Assembly (NCBI GenBank): GCA_037074765.1
Contig: JBAMDO010000069.1
Coordinates: 78,501 to 142,500, forward strand
Reading direction: 5' to 3'
DNA from: Mansonella perstans
Lineage: Eukaryota > Nematoda > Chromadorea > Rhabditida > Onchocercidae
DNA length: 64,000 nucleotides
The translations under genes and the position numbers were made by a program. Shown here in pieces: positions 25,738 to 38,130 of the stretch. Under the pieces are notes generated by a model, which made no database searches, had not been told where the DNA came from, and saw only the letters and a list, made by a program, of their open reading frames with translations. Within the stretch, counting starts at the first letter, position 1. Every line of letters starts with the position of its first letter.

Positions 25738-28576
25738 TCGTTAATTATTGATGCAAACTTATGGTCGTGTATTTCAGACTAGTTTGTCCAATACTTTATA
25801 ACTTATGTACTGCAAAAAATACTGCAATATATACCGTAAGAATATTCTTTAATATAAGAATAATAAGAACTATGAAGTATCATATTTGCAGAATATTTTC
25901 CATTTATCATTTCATCAATTCAACTTGAATCTTCGTATCTAACCCGTATAAGAAAAATGTTGCAGTGAATATTAGTGAATGAAAAATAGCGAAAAATAGC
26001 CATCCACCGCCTTCCAAATACAACACTATATCGTCCACTAGCATACCGTACGCACTCGCTTCATAGTAAAATGTTGGGAACCATCGTTGAAAATACAGTA
26101 CCACGGACTGCAAAATATGACACAGTATCACTGACTGTAAATTGTCAAATTTCAGTCATTCTGTTAATTAGAAACCAGAGGTAAATTTGCTTCTAATTAT
26201 TTATTACATATTACTCATAACTTTGTCCATTTGTTCTTTGACATTGATAAAGAAAGAGAGAAACTTCCATGTGGTAACAGAGACAAATGGCTGAACAAAA
26301 TTTTTAATAATTTTCTTTTTCTCGCTTTCTTCTTTTTTCCTTTCTCTGTTTCTGTTTCGACAAATAAATTTCTTCCATGCAAATATGAGAAAAATAATTG
26401 CTTGGTCACAAAAATTTTGTCAAATGTTTAAGGTTTCACTTTTTTCGCGATAAAATTTAATGTAAATATTAATTGTGCTGAAAAAATTGTGCCACAAAAT
26501 AAATTAGTAAGTCGCATAATTAGCAGATTGTATAATTTTACCTGTGGTGGTGCTAATTAAAATTGTGTCTTAAAATAAATTAGCAGATTATTGGCTGCAT
26601 AATTTTGCCTCTGGTGGTGCTAAATTCGTTGACACTTAGACTATTGTTTAATTTATAATAGCATCGTTGATTTCAACTGTAAAAAGAAATATGAATTGAG
26701 GGGAAAGTTATTACCTGGAAGAAAGCAATCACAAAACACATCAGACATGATGTAGTAACGGTGGAATTTTTCAGCTTTCCAAATTTGATTGGGTGATGAA
26801 TGGCCGCATAACGTGTCCAAGCAATCAATAACGTATGAAAACACATAGCAAACCAAATCGTATCAAGATACACCTGAAATTTTCTATTTATGTCAAAAGT
26901 TTATAACAATCATTAACTTTAAATTTCAAACTAAAGATGCGAAATATTGATTGATTTGTTTATTAAATAAAATAATGAGTAGAATTTGAAATGATACTTG
27001 AAAAAGCCGCCTTCCATATACTGGAACGTGTATTTTAAATGTGATCAGAATGCCGGGAAAAAGCGCATAAGTAATTAACAAAAACATATTATTAATCATC
27101 GAACTAACCAAATAACGGAAACCGATAAGAATCTATAAATTCAAATATTTCAATTATGTTTTAGCAAGGTCAAAAATGATTGAGCAAATAAATTGGATCA
27201 TTGCAGCAAACATCTATTACAAATCAATCGTTCCATTTAATTTTCCCGCATTATTTTAAAAACGCTTACTTACCTTTTAATATTTTAATCACAGACACAA
27301 AAGAAAACATGAAAATGAGTTTGAAAAACTGATGACATTTCTCAATTTAGTGTTGCGAAAAAGATGACATACGACTTCTTAATGGTATCCGTACCCACTT
27401 TAACCCTTCTGTTGGTATTTTAACCTTTGCGAATATTTCATACATTGCACCATCAGACTTTTGTAATGGTCAAAGCATTCAATGTTTTATACACCGCGCA
27501 GGTACGAATATCGACTTTGGTAATGTCGAATTGCTCAATTTAAGTAACTTAGTGTTTCAAAAAAGATGACATCTTGTACTAATAGGATTCGTTCCTACTT
27601 TAATCCTTCTTTCCTACTTTAACCCTTCTGTTTTTACTTTAACCTTTCTCTTCCTACTTTAACCTTTGCAATATTTCACACATTCTTCCATCACGACTTT
27701 TGTGTAATGGTGAAAGTATTCATTTTAAATAACTTACATGAGATTGACGATATAAAGCAAAACAGATAATAGAATACAGGGGTAAGAAAATGATAGCTAA
27801 CAAAAGCAGCGTTCCACCAGCAATTATGTCATCCGAATTCAGTGGTTCATTGTACCAGTTGTCGAATGTCGTCAGATTTGATGGCTCGACTTTTTTGTAC
27901 CGATTACCGAATGTCAAATTTGATGACATGATTTTATCAGATCCTTTTTTGCATTAAAATCCAAAAATAAGTAAACGAGAAGAAGAAAAAAAGTGGCGAC
28001 AAAAATGTCGACAGAAACTTTTGCGTTGATGTTTGACGTTTGCAAAGACTAAATTTTGCAATAACGCTTTACAAGTGACAAATTATGTTCATTATGGAAT
28101 TTTTAAGAAATATTAGCATTTCTGTAGCTGCCAAGGCTAGCTGGCTTATCTATTAATGTTTACCAACTGACCTATTCTCCTATTAAACGATAATAGTTTT
28201 TTTTTTCTCAGGAATTTTTTGAACTTATTAAAAGAAATGATCAGATTTCTGCCAACCATTTGAGTAATCAAGTGATGGAGTACATAATGATAGCTATATG
28301 TAATATGCAAGACTAAAGATAGAATATTCTTTTATTTTTGGCTTCCTATTTAACAATAATAATTTTTTTTGCAGGAATTTATGCATTTATTGTAAGAAAT
28401 GGTCAATGATAATTCTCTTGCAAATATCATACGGTGATCAAAGTTCTGCCAAATATTTGAGTAATCAAGCAAATTTGGATTGATGCTAACCATGAGAATT
28501 ACTGTCTAATGCAAGGGATGAGCATTGTCCATGAGAATTACTGTCTAAGAGACAAATGAAATGCTTGGCTCAAAAT
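25738..28576. repeat. Block G, copy C (receptor-bearing duplicate)
   Basis: Third receptor-bearing block. It is close to copies A and B across exons 1-3 but has small insertions in intron 3 (net 30 bases) and a clearly diverged 3' flank (25741-25905). Confidence 0.9.
25907..27929 (-). CDS. Serpentine (7TM-type) receptor, copy C, truncated after TM5
   Basis: The exons are 27929-27738, 27132-26998, 26873-26715 and 26107-25907, giving 228 residues. Differences from copy A include Trp to Arg near the N-terminus, Arg to Thr in TM3 (CFHTLLIAW), and several changes in the last exon: LVDDIVLYLEGGG, WLFFAIFHS and DTKIQVELMK. The frame is intact throughout and again ends directly after TM5. The close similarity of introns 1-2 to copies A and B, against a diverged last exon and 3' flank, suggests partial gene conversion. 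Confidence 0.7.
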
Positions 28577-28850
28577 GCAAGGTATGAATGTTGTTTAATT
28601 CAAGTATCTCTCAGACATGTGATGTATTTAAAATAAAAAACTTCTCTCCATTAAAAATAATAGATGATTTAATGAAATATAATGTTTTCCTCATTCTCTC
28701 CAAAATTTTTCATATGTTTAATGTTCTTTAATGTCACCTTATCTTCCCGTATCAATTGAGCTTTATTATTAAGCTCAATATCACAGATAGTTTCTAATCA
28801 ATTATTATTTAAACATGCAAAAGCTTAATGTTAATATTTAAAAACATTAA
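28577..28850. repeat. Unit Z, copy 2
   Basis: Copy of 20331-20605. It ends at AAACATTAA, about 130 bases before the acceptor of the next gene. Confidence 0.8.
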
Positions 28851-29005
28851 GAAATAGGCGATTTCATTTTAACGGTAAAATTAACATACGGTGATCTTCA
28901 TGTTGAGAAGATAAGAGAATTTTGAACAAGTGAAAAATTTATGAAGTAAATTGTTTAATCCTTAGAAATTTTTTTCAGGAAAAAAATCATGACATTTTAA
29001 ACAGT

Positions 29006-29693
29006 ATGATCGCTAGTGGTGTACCTGATACACGATTGGGACAAGCTGTGACAAATTTGCATGCATCTTGGGCACAACTGATCAGTGATTTGTCAGCGCG
29101 AACAGGTTATTTACCTCCGACACTGGAACATATCAAGGAAGTTGCCGAGTGCGCAGTTCGTCAGGTTGGATTCATTCGAATGAAATGTGCCTGATGTTAA
29201 TTTGACTTATTGCCATTCTATACTGGTCTTTGTGATTTATGATCTTTTTGCAACATATCATGTTAATTTCTTTCATCTTTATGGTTCCCTATTTGTGTGC
29301 TGTGCTAGTCGTTTTTTCTAAAAAGATGCTGAGCTTTTATTGTCCAAATAAAATGACTTAAATTTTCAGTTAAAAGACTCGTGTCATGATTTAACTCGTG
29401 AATTTGCTCGAGTTGGTCTTGAATGGCGGTTGACGCACCCGGATGAAGCTCTTGCTGAGGTATGTTAATCAGGAATTCTAGAATTCTCGCCTTATAAATC
29501 ATATAATAGTAACTGAGGGTGGGGAAAGCACTAGAATACATTGGAGTTTATGCACGCGCGTATATTTCAGGATTTAGCAGATTATGATCACGCTATGTTA
29601 CGACAAGAATCATTATTGGGTCGAGCAACCAACATTGTTGAACGACGACTGAGTGATTTAGCGGTGGAAAAGAATTTACAAGGATTTGAGTAG
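29006..29693 (+). CDS. Small helical protein, possibly Mediator MED28-like
   Basis: Three exons (29006-29164, 29370-29459, 29571-29693) join in phase 0 and give 123 residues. The first exon is preceded at 28978 by a strong TTTTTTTCAG, which could be a trans-splice acceptor before the ATG; the frame is also open back to it. The protein looks all-helical with no signal peptide or membrane segment. The order of a predicted helix, a Cys-containing helix (HIKEVAECAVRQLKDSCHDL), an HPDEAL turn and a final amphipathic helix (HAMLRQESLLGRATNIVERR) resembles the MED28 subunit of the Mediator head. The match is a pattern resemblance only. It lies about 800 bases upstream of the CLASRP gene on the same strand. 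Confidence 0.65.
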
Positions 29694-30499
29694 TCATATG
29701 CTGTGTGGGAGGTCATCGATCAATGAGGCTTACGAGCGGGGGAAATTGTTGTGCCAGAAGAATGAAGACTCGGATGCTGTATCTTTGATAATGATTAAGT
29801 ACGGAAAAGAAGATGAACGAGACTTTTACAGAATGGAGGAAAATGTTTCCAGCAAATTATTTGTGTAAAATCAATATATATATATATAATGTATATGTAT
29901 GCTTTTGATATATTCAAGTTTATTGCCTATAAATAAAACGATGAATGATGCTGAAGATTTGTTTAGCGGTCATATAACCGCATTTCACACACTCTTTTCA
30001 TCTTTTCATACTCTCTTTTCACATTATGTTATTTCTCTTTTCACTGGGCGTTTTTTCTCTCTAAATGATGACTGGGTATATAGCTTTACAGCTTTTTTTT
30101 GCCAATAAATTTTCATCATTACAACAAATCAAACATTTTTTACTTATCACCATCGAAAAATGAAATTCGCACAAGCTAAGTGTAGCAGTTACCTTTTTCT
30201 TCCTAATTGACCATTAATTGACCACCAGAATTCATCACCGGTAAAAATTATTTGGAGTGTAATGTTTGTAATGTTTGTAGCATGTTGCTGGTTACTAGTG
30301 AAACTTCCAAGATTCTCTTTGTAGCTTATTCTCTTGTAATAGATGACAAGATTTTATGACAGTAGTATATTTTGCGCAAATATAGTGTATGTCTTTTCGG
30401 CAAAAAAAGTGCCAGCTTGGTGAAACTGAGATTTTAATTGGAAATTTTAATGCTATTGCAGAAGAAGCTGATTGAGAGCTGAAAGATCAAAACATCAAA

Positions 30500-33400
30500 A
30501 TGTGGCACGAGGCTCGACGACAGGAAAAATTAATACGATCACAGATGATTGATAGCGTGAAGAGGAATGAGAGACGCAAGCAGTTCTACGAGAATGTTGT
30601 AAGTTTTGCGTCCAGTACAGATTTAGAAAACTTCTAAAAATCATTTTCATTTTACTTGACATGGATAGATATGATTTCGATCTAAGATGATCTTGTGATC
30701 TTCTGTGTGGATTGTTAATTTATTATCATTGTCATCTTTATTATCACTATTATCGTCATTATTATTAAGTATTTCCGTAGTGAGCTATCCATGAATGTGA
30801 TTAAAAAAATTTGTTCTTGATCCTATTGAATAATAATTAAATAATTTTTGATTCTATTAAGTAATAATTAAATAATTCTGAGAGCTTAATTACAGAGGAA
30901 AGATCCTGAGCAATTCATGCAAGTCCATGGCCGCAAATGCCAAATACACATGGATCCGGCAGTAGCACGTGCTGCCGAAGCATCAAGCATCCTGTGCGCG
31001 TTTAACATTAGTAATTTGCTCGTCTTTTGTATAAAGCATACTTCTTCTCACTGTGGATTCAATTCGTTAAAAGATCTTTTCAAATTGCTTCTTTTTTGTT
31101 TTTCGATTTTTTTTATTTCTATTCAGAATTAAATTAGACATATCTCACACTCCAATCATCTCACTATATATTATTTAGCTTGGTAGTAGTTGCAGGAAAT
31201 GATGCTGATGCTTCATGCTCAAACTTGCCACGACATATGCAAATTTTTAGGTATCAGAATTTGATGTGCGCATTTTGCAGGAGACGATGGCAAGGTGATT
31301 CAAATGTATTAATTGATCGATTTGATGTTCGAGCACATATGGATTATATTCCCGAAACAAAACCAGATGATATTGACAAGCGGTGGGATTTTGGATTTTT
31401 ACCGTTAATCATTAGGCATCATTAGTACTCAAGCTCTAATTATATTTGATTATACGAACTACCATTTTTGAAGATTGGCGGAGTGAAGCATTACCTCAAT
31501 GTACTTATTGGCTTATGTGAAATTTTGAATTGAATTTCTTTAAATATCTGCAAAAAATATAGTAGAAGTTGCATTGGACTTATGTTTGGTTATTTTCCCT
31601 TCTTCTTCTCTAACTTTCTCTATTATTTGTCAATTTTTTGTGGGTTGCAACTTTTTTTGTTCATTAGTTCTCTTCTGTTTTATAGACGCTTTGTTGGAAT
31701 TCCATAGGGTTTATGCAACTGAAGTTTATTTCGAAAAATCTGTCTTAAATAATAAATAATTTACATGTATGCCACCAAAATGATCAACTGTGAATATACA
31801 TGAAGAGGGAAAAATGAAGAAGGGATTGAAAATTTCCAGTTTTTTTTTAAAAGATTTTGCTCAAAGGCAGAATTAATCGTAGGAAAATTTGCAGACCAGT
31901 GATGGATGTGGAAGAATTGCAATGCGAATATGAGAGGTATCGAATCCTTGTACTCAATGAATTTGATAGAGGTATGTATCTGTAATTTCTGTAATCCGAG
32001 TTATTCTGATCGTTCTGCCATTATTGAGTGCATTTTCCGATAATCGTATGAGGCACGGTTTGCATTAGTTTGCATTTGGCCTTCATCAAATCTAACGTAT
32101 ATATTGAATAAACGACCAGTGATTCGATTGATGATTTCTGTAGCTAACGCTTTAAAACTGTTGAAATTCTTTGGATTTTGAAATTCCACCTCAACGTTAT
32201 CGATTTGTTAACTTATATAAATTGTGCAAGTTGCATTTTATATCCAAGTGTTACGTTCATTGCTGGTTAAAAAGAAAGAAACTGTAGATTGAACTTATTT
32301 TTCAGTATCCGAGAAAACGTTCTTGAAAGAAATAGCAGCGAAAGAATTTTGGCCTGATGATTCCAATTCAGCTTCACTTGCACGTGCTGAGCAAGAAAAG
32401 AAAAGAATGCTGTAAAATTTATTTGTACTTTTAAAAATTTTAAATTTGACTTTTTTAAATTTTCAATATTCTCTGAAATTCTGTTTGTGCGTTCAGTGTT
32501 TGTAAAAGGAATGTCGATGAAATAGCTTCAACACTTACTAACATTGCAGCTAATATTTCTCTAATTATAGATAAAGGTAAAAATGCACATTTAGAAAATC
32601 ATAAATCAGACTTAATTATTCATTATTCCAACTTGCAGTGGTGATGTTATTTTTAGGCGGGACAAAAAGGCTACTGTAGCATTTACATATGGTGATACGC
32701 AAACGGTACAAGGTAAAAGCACAGAAACGGATGATTCTGAAGATGAAGATGAAATTGTTGATTCTGATGAATTCGGTACATATTTTTGGTTTCTTCTATA
32801 ATAATTTCCATATCGTTTGTCTTTTGTTTTTCTGGTGCTACAATTATCGATTAATTGAAATAATGCACATAAAAGCAGTATATTTTAATGATGACTAGTA
32901 ACAAGTAACAGAAATTAAGATAGTTCGTTGGGGCTTCTCTTTACAAGAGAAATTAAACTTGGTACAGTGAAATTAGTTTTGTTAAATTGGTTCAATTGCG
33001 CAGAGGAATTTTTGTTACAGATTTGAAGTTGGATGTAGACACATTGGATGCTGAGCAACGACGCAATTTAAACAAGTTAGGTCTCCGATATGGCATAAGT
33101 TCGGGTGCATTCTCCAGTTTATTAAAAATGGATCGTCGTGAGCAGGATGAAACACATCAACTGAAAGAAATTGAAAAAGCCAAGCTGGCACTCGCTGTCT
33201 GTAATTAATTTGTTTGATAACTTTTTTTATATAGAATTTGATCGGTGATTCGATGATGCAGTCTATTCACCTGATTAATGGTGAGGACCATCATCATATA
33301 CATTTGTTTCCCAGAAAAGATTGTCTGGTTCCTGAAATAATAGAACATTCTATTCTGTTCTATTCTGCTAGTGATGTTGAAAAGCAAAAAGGTTTGGTAA

Positions 33401-36400
33401 TTACGAAAATAAACGACAAGTGAGTAAGAGTATAAGAAGAATCAAATTCTTTTTAAAGCGTTTTTTTTTTCTATTTCCTTTTTATCTTCTTAATTTTATT
33501 ATTTCAATAGGCACTATAATTATACTTTCTTGAATCACATCAGAAATATTATAATATTTGGATCCTTCATACATACAAATGTCTTGAGACTAAGATCTAT
33601 ATTATAGTGATCTTAACCCTAAAATAGTTATATGAATAGAGGATTCAAAAAGTAGCATTTTTATTGGATTCTGGTTAAGTCTGCACATTCTGTAGCACCC
33701 GATATAGTCGGTTGAATCATCAAAAATTTACATCATATCTCCATTCACCTGTCCATTATTTTTGTTCAGATTTGTAAATGGGAAGGATTTTATGGATTTA
33801 TTTGTGTCACAGTCAAATGATGAAGTATTGGTTTACTGTAATGGTTGATTTCATGCTTGAATTGTTAGCTCGAGTTTAATGTTATGAAGTGAAATTTCAG
33901 GGTCGACAAGCGAAAGCTGAAAGAGCTGTTTTGAAAAAGAAGCGCGCACTAATTGTTGGTAAGGGATGTTTGAACGAAGAAGCCACAACCACTTTGCTAT
34001 CATTCGTCACTAAAAGTCAGAAGGAACGATTGGAAACGTTAGTTTTCTTGTTTTTAACCAGCTTGATATGAAATTGGTAATGAATTCGAGTTTTCATAAA
34101 AGCGGCAACATTGATTCAGTATATTTCTTTGTTTACTTTCATTAATGCTATTGGTGAAATTAGCATTAAGTTAGTCATTGCCGTGAAATTAATGCTGTCT
34201 ACTTTTTGTGTGTTTGGGATTTCTCGGCTTTCTCCCATTTAACTACCAATCAAGGAACTGAAACATGCAGGTGGAATACGAATTTTTTATAAAAGTGGAA
34301 CATCGATATAGTGCATTCTTTTTTGTTTTCAAGGATCATCAAGTTTAGCAGTTCTTATAGCTTATAGCTTATAGTGAAAAAAGACTGCAATCATTGGTGA
34401 TCACATTGTTTCATGTTTCATCCAAACATTAGATTTAGCATGACAGATTGTTTTTAACAAAGACTGGAACAATAGGTTCAGAAGTTCATTACTTAGATAT
34501 AGAGGAAAGAATACTGATATATAGTTGTTTTTTTTCCAGAATGCAAAGTGAAACATAATATATATATGTTTTCCTGTTTATTTTAATCCTACTCCAGCAC
34601 ATTTATTCAGATCCTCATCGTCATCGACAGATGAGGATGAGGGAAGGACAGAATTTATAACAACCTTCGGTGGTGATGGAGCGGATGATAAAGATGAAGA
34701 GCGTGATGATGATGACGATGGTGGAGCAAAAATGCATGGTCCAGCTTTGCCTTCCGCAGAGTTCCGGCGTATTTTGTAAATTATTTCTTTTCTTAATATA
34801 TGCAACTAGATATATATTATTTCATGAAGTTGTCGTAATTTGTGCAAATTACAGTGAATTGAAAACACGTCGTTCGTCAAGTCCGGAAGATTTTGGGAAT
34901 GTGTCAAGAACTCGCGTACGTAGTAGATCTCCAGGCCGAAAACGATTTTTACTTACTCTAAGATCAAGAAGCATCGAGAGATTACGCCGTTCTAGAAGTC
35001 GGGAACGGCGAGAACGTTCGAGGAGTTCAAGCATTGGAAAGAGACGAAGACGTAGCAAAAGCAGAGATAGACGAAGCCATAGCCGTGAAGATGATCGGCG
35101 ATCCGAGCATGGTCGTTCAGGAAGCAGAGATAGGAGGCGTGAAGAAGCGAAGATGAAACAAAGGTAATAATTCGAAAATCCTTAACTTCTTCTAGTTGGA
35201 AATATTGTATTCCCTTATTCATTAAGTACACTTTACGATGAAAATTAGAAGTTTTAATTTTCTGATTAGTGCAAATCTCTAAGCGGAATCAAAAATAGCT
35301 TCTCTGTTCCAAAAACTAAAGCTTATGATTTGATTAATATTGTTTCAGTCGTAGTAGGAAGAGTAGTGGTAGCAGTGAAAGTGGTAGTCGTTCACATCAC
35401 AGTCATTATAATCGTAAAAGACGTACTGGTGAAATAAACGAGAGGTGATTTTTAGTGTTTTTAATTTACTCTTTTCAGAACTATGTTGAATTGAAGATTT
35501 TAATCTGACATAAATGATTTTTAGATTTGAAAAAATTAACTTTTACGACTTTTTCTAGTTCAAAAAAATTCAATGATAGGAAACGTCAGAAACGTCGAAA
35601 AAAATATTCGTCGTCAAGCAATACTAGCCGTGCAACACCACCACCATCACCACAAGAAAGAAAGGTTACCATATATAAAAATGTGCAAGATTATCATATA
35701 AAAAACGTGGATGATATACTGTATAATTACAGTTATGTTTTGAAAACCAAAAATCTTTCAACGACAGCTTTACTAAATCTGCAACACGATCATTCGTATG
35801 TTAAATAAATACTGAATGCCAGGCTCCTTATAAGATAAATCTTTGAGTCTCAGTGAGGATTCATTGAGAGAAAGGAAGAGAGCAATTTTAGCTTTTAAAG
35901 TAATAAAGTTGATAGCCTCCAGTCAATTGATCTGTTCGTCTATCTCAAAATATATTTTACAAATCTCACTTGTCAGTCGCAATAGTCATTTTCTTAGCTT
36001 TAGGGTCTTTAGGGTTATTTTTCTCTCTTTCCTAATCATTTTCTTTTCTTTAGGGTTATTTTGTCTTCTGAATATTTTTATACATGAGTAATATTTTTTC
36101 AGGGCACAGGTTCAGTTCTTTCACCAAGTCGAAGTAATGGTGACACTTCACCGCTAGAAATTCGTTCAAGTATGAGCGAATCAGAAAAGGAACGTATCGA
36201 AGTGGAAAATCGACGTCGACGAATACGTCGAACTGCAAAACTGCATAGGTATAAATTTTTCTCTATTTGATTTTATTTTTTCTTTTTACTTCTTTCTGAA
36301 AGTTCTTATCTGAATTTGCTTCGTTTTCTTTTTTTTTTTTTTTTTTTTTTGAATATTATCCAGCAATGCATAATTAGCTACGTTTTATCTAATATATGCT

Positions 36401-37478
36401 GAAAAAAATAATTGTTAGCTGAATGAATCTTTACTAAATGTTTGTTTCGCATCTCTTTATTCTCTGTTTAGTTAGTTGCTTACAGAAACTGATTTTGTTT
36501 CCTCTTTATGTAAACTTTGCTATTTTCTTGAAATATTTCTTTCAGCTTGTAGAAATTATGAATATTAAATGGTTAGAAATGGTCATCGACAGAGAGCAAT
36601 ACTATTTCATTAATATTATAATTTCAGACAGCAGTATGGTAGTGGTCATCATGATCGATCATCAGAAGATGAAGCTGAACATGTAAAGCTCTCTCATATA
36701 GATGTTGTTCTTTTCTTTTTTTGATTAAGATTCTTTGATATTACTATATTAAATAAAAATCCTTTTAATAAATGTGTGGTTCAAAAATTTTGTGCTGTGA
36801 GACAAGATTTTAAAATTTCACTTTAAAATAGAATGAAAATTACAGAAAGCTGCCCTTGCCCATAAACTTCGTACGCAAATGCAGCGAGTTTTGCGTAAAA
36901 CGGCAGAACAATTGAAAGAAGAAGAAAGACTGAAACATGAGGAACATGAAAAAGAAAGAAGAGTAAGGATTTTATATGCTTTTTTTATTAGTTTACTAGG
37001 TTCAAATTTTTCATTGCTTCATTTTTCATTTTGGAATTCAATTTTCTCTTCATAAATTCTTTTATATCTTCAGTTACGCGAGGAAAGATTATTTGAGGAG
37101 TCATTGGAAATAAGGAGACGGTAAGCTGTTGCAGAAAATTTTTTAAATTTTATAGGATTTTTATAAAAAGAAACATAGATTTAAAGATATTTAAAAAAGC
37201 TTTGAAAGTGCGATAGTTGTACTACTTTGGATGATAGTATTTTTGAGTATGGTTCTTGTGATTGTTAGTTGACGATGCAGCATATGATAATTGATTCTGA
37301 CCGTTGCCCATTTTTCATGAATAACAACAGATAAAATTTCTTTGCCATTATTTGTAACAGGGCATGAAAAATGTGGGATGAAAAATTACACGCTAATTTT
37401 TGCTATTTTAGGGAGCGCGAAAAACGTCGACGTGAACGCCGTGGTCGTAGTAGAAGCAGTTCAGCGTCATCAAATTAA
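30500..37478 (+). CDS. CLASRP: CLASRP homologue (CLK4-associating SR-rich splicing protein)
   Basis: CLASRP/SWAP2-type proteins are nuclear speckle SR-rich proteins that bind CLK kinases and affect splice choice. Seventeen exons join in phase: 30500-30598, 30896-30993, 31281-31382, 31895-31971, 32306-32411, 32657-32775, 33021-33196, 33901-34037, 34611-34775, 34855-35163, 35349-35444, 35559-35664, 36103-36248, 36628-36682, 36846-36962, 37074-37120 and 37412-37478 (673 residues, close to the vertebrate length). Diagnostic blocks are MWHEARRQEKLIRSQM at the start, RKDPEQFMQVHGRKCQIHMD, DSNVLIDRFDVRAHMDYIP, the YERYR motif, LKLDVDTLDAEQRRNLNKLG, and RTEFITTFGG before an acidic run. A long RS domain (exons 10-12) and a charged coiled-coil tail rich in EER/KRR follow. 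The exon 2 donor (GTGCGC) is weak, but the join is required by homology and phase. Confidence 0.92.
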
Positions 37479-38130
37479 TTTCCGGTTCCAGAAATGGAAG
37501 AACTGTTCATAAAAATGATTTTGCTTCCATGAACTCCTCCGTGATTTTTATGGTATTTTCTACAGCGATTGATTCGTTGACCTAGTTTAGGTTTATGGTA
37601 AAATATTCAAGTGTCGTCGGCTTTAAGTTAGAAAAATGTCATCAATTAGGTTAGAACAAAGTTATCTTTTTTGCCACCCATATTTTATTATATTTCTTTT
37701 TTCTTGTTAGCTCTTTTTTTCTTTGCAGCTGATTGGTCCTTGTTATTTCGCTATGATATTTAGAGATTCCGAGATATGATATTTAGAGATATTCCTAGGT
37801 GTTTTAGGTGGAAAATTAAAATGTAATAAAAAATAAAGATGTAAGTTATGGATTGCCTAATAGAAAGAAAAATTTAATGCAAGAGGAAAAGAGCTGGAAT
37901 GGAATGGAATGGAAATACTGCTTGACTTTTTCCAGTCATTTTTTTCAAATCGTTTAAAAAAAAAAAAAAAAAACGGTTTGAAGAATTGAGCAAGCAGTTT
38001 CCTTTTTTTGAAATTCTATTTTGCTGTAGTTTTAACGGATGTTTTACTTTTAATTAAATGATTTTGTATTTTCGGAGGTTTTTTTTTCGAAATTTTTATA
38101 TAAATCTTTTAAATATGAGGTAAAATTTTT
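37479..38130. other. Convergent intergenic region
   Basis: Shared 3' space between CLASRP (plus) and the NYN RNase gene (minus). It holds AATAAA-like signals near 37830 and a short hairpin around an A tract at about 37945-37982 (CAAATCGTTT against AAACGGTTTG, one mismatch). No gene was seen. Confidence 0.6.

Noticed and set aside
34578..35231. Minus-strand frames opposite the CLASRP SR region
   Set aside because: Arg/Ser codon bias on the coding strand leaves long open antisense frames; the plus-strand exons match CLASRP.
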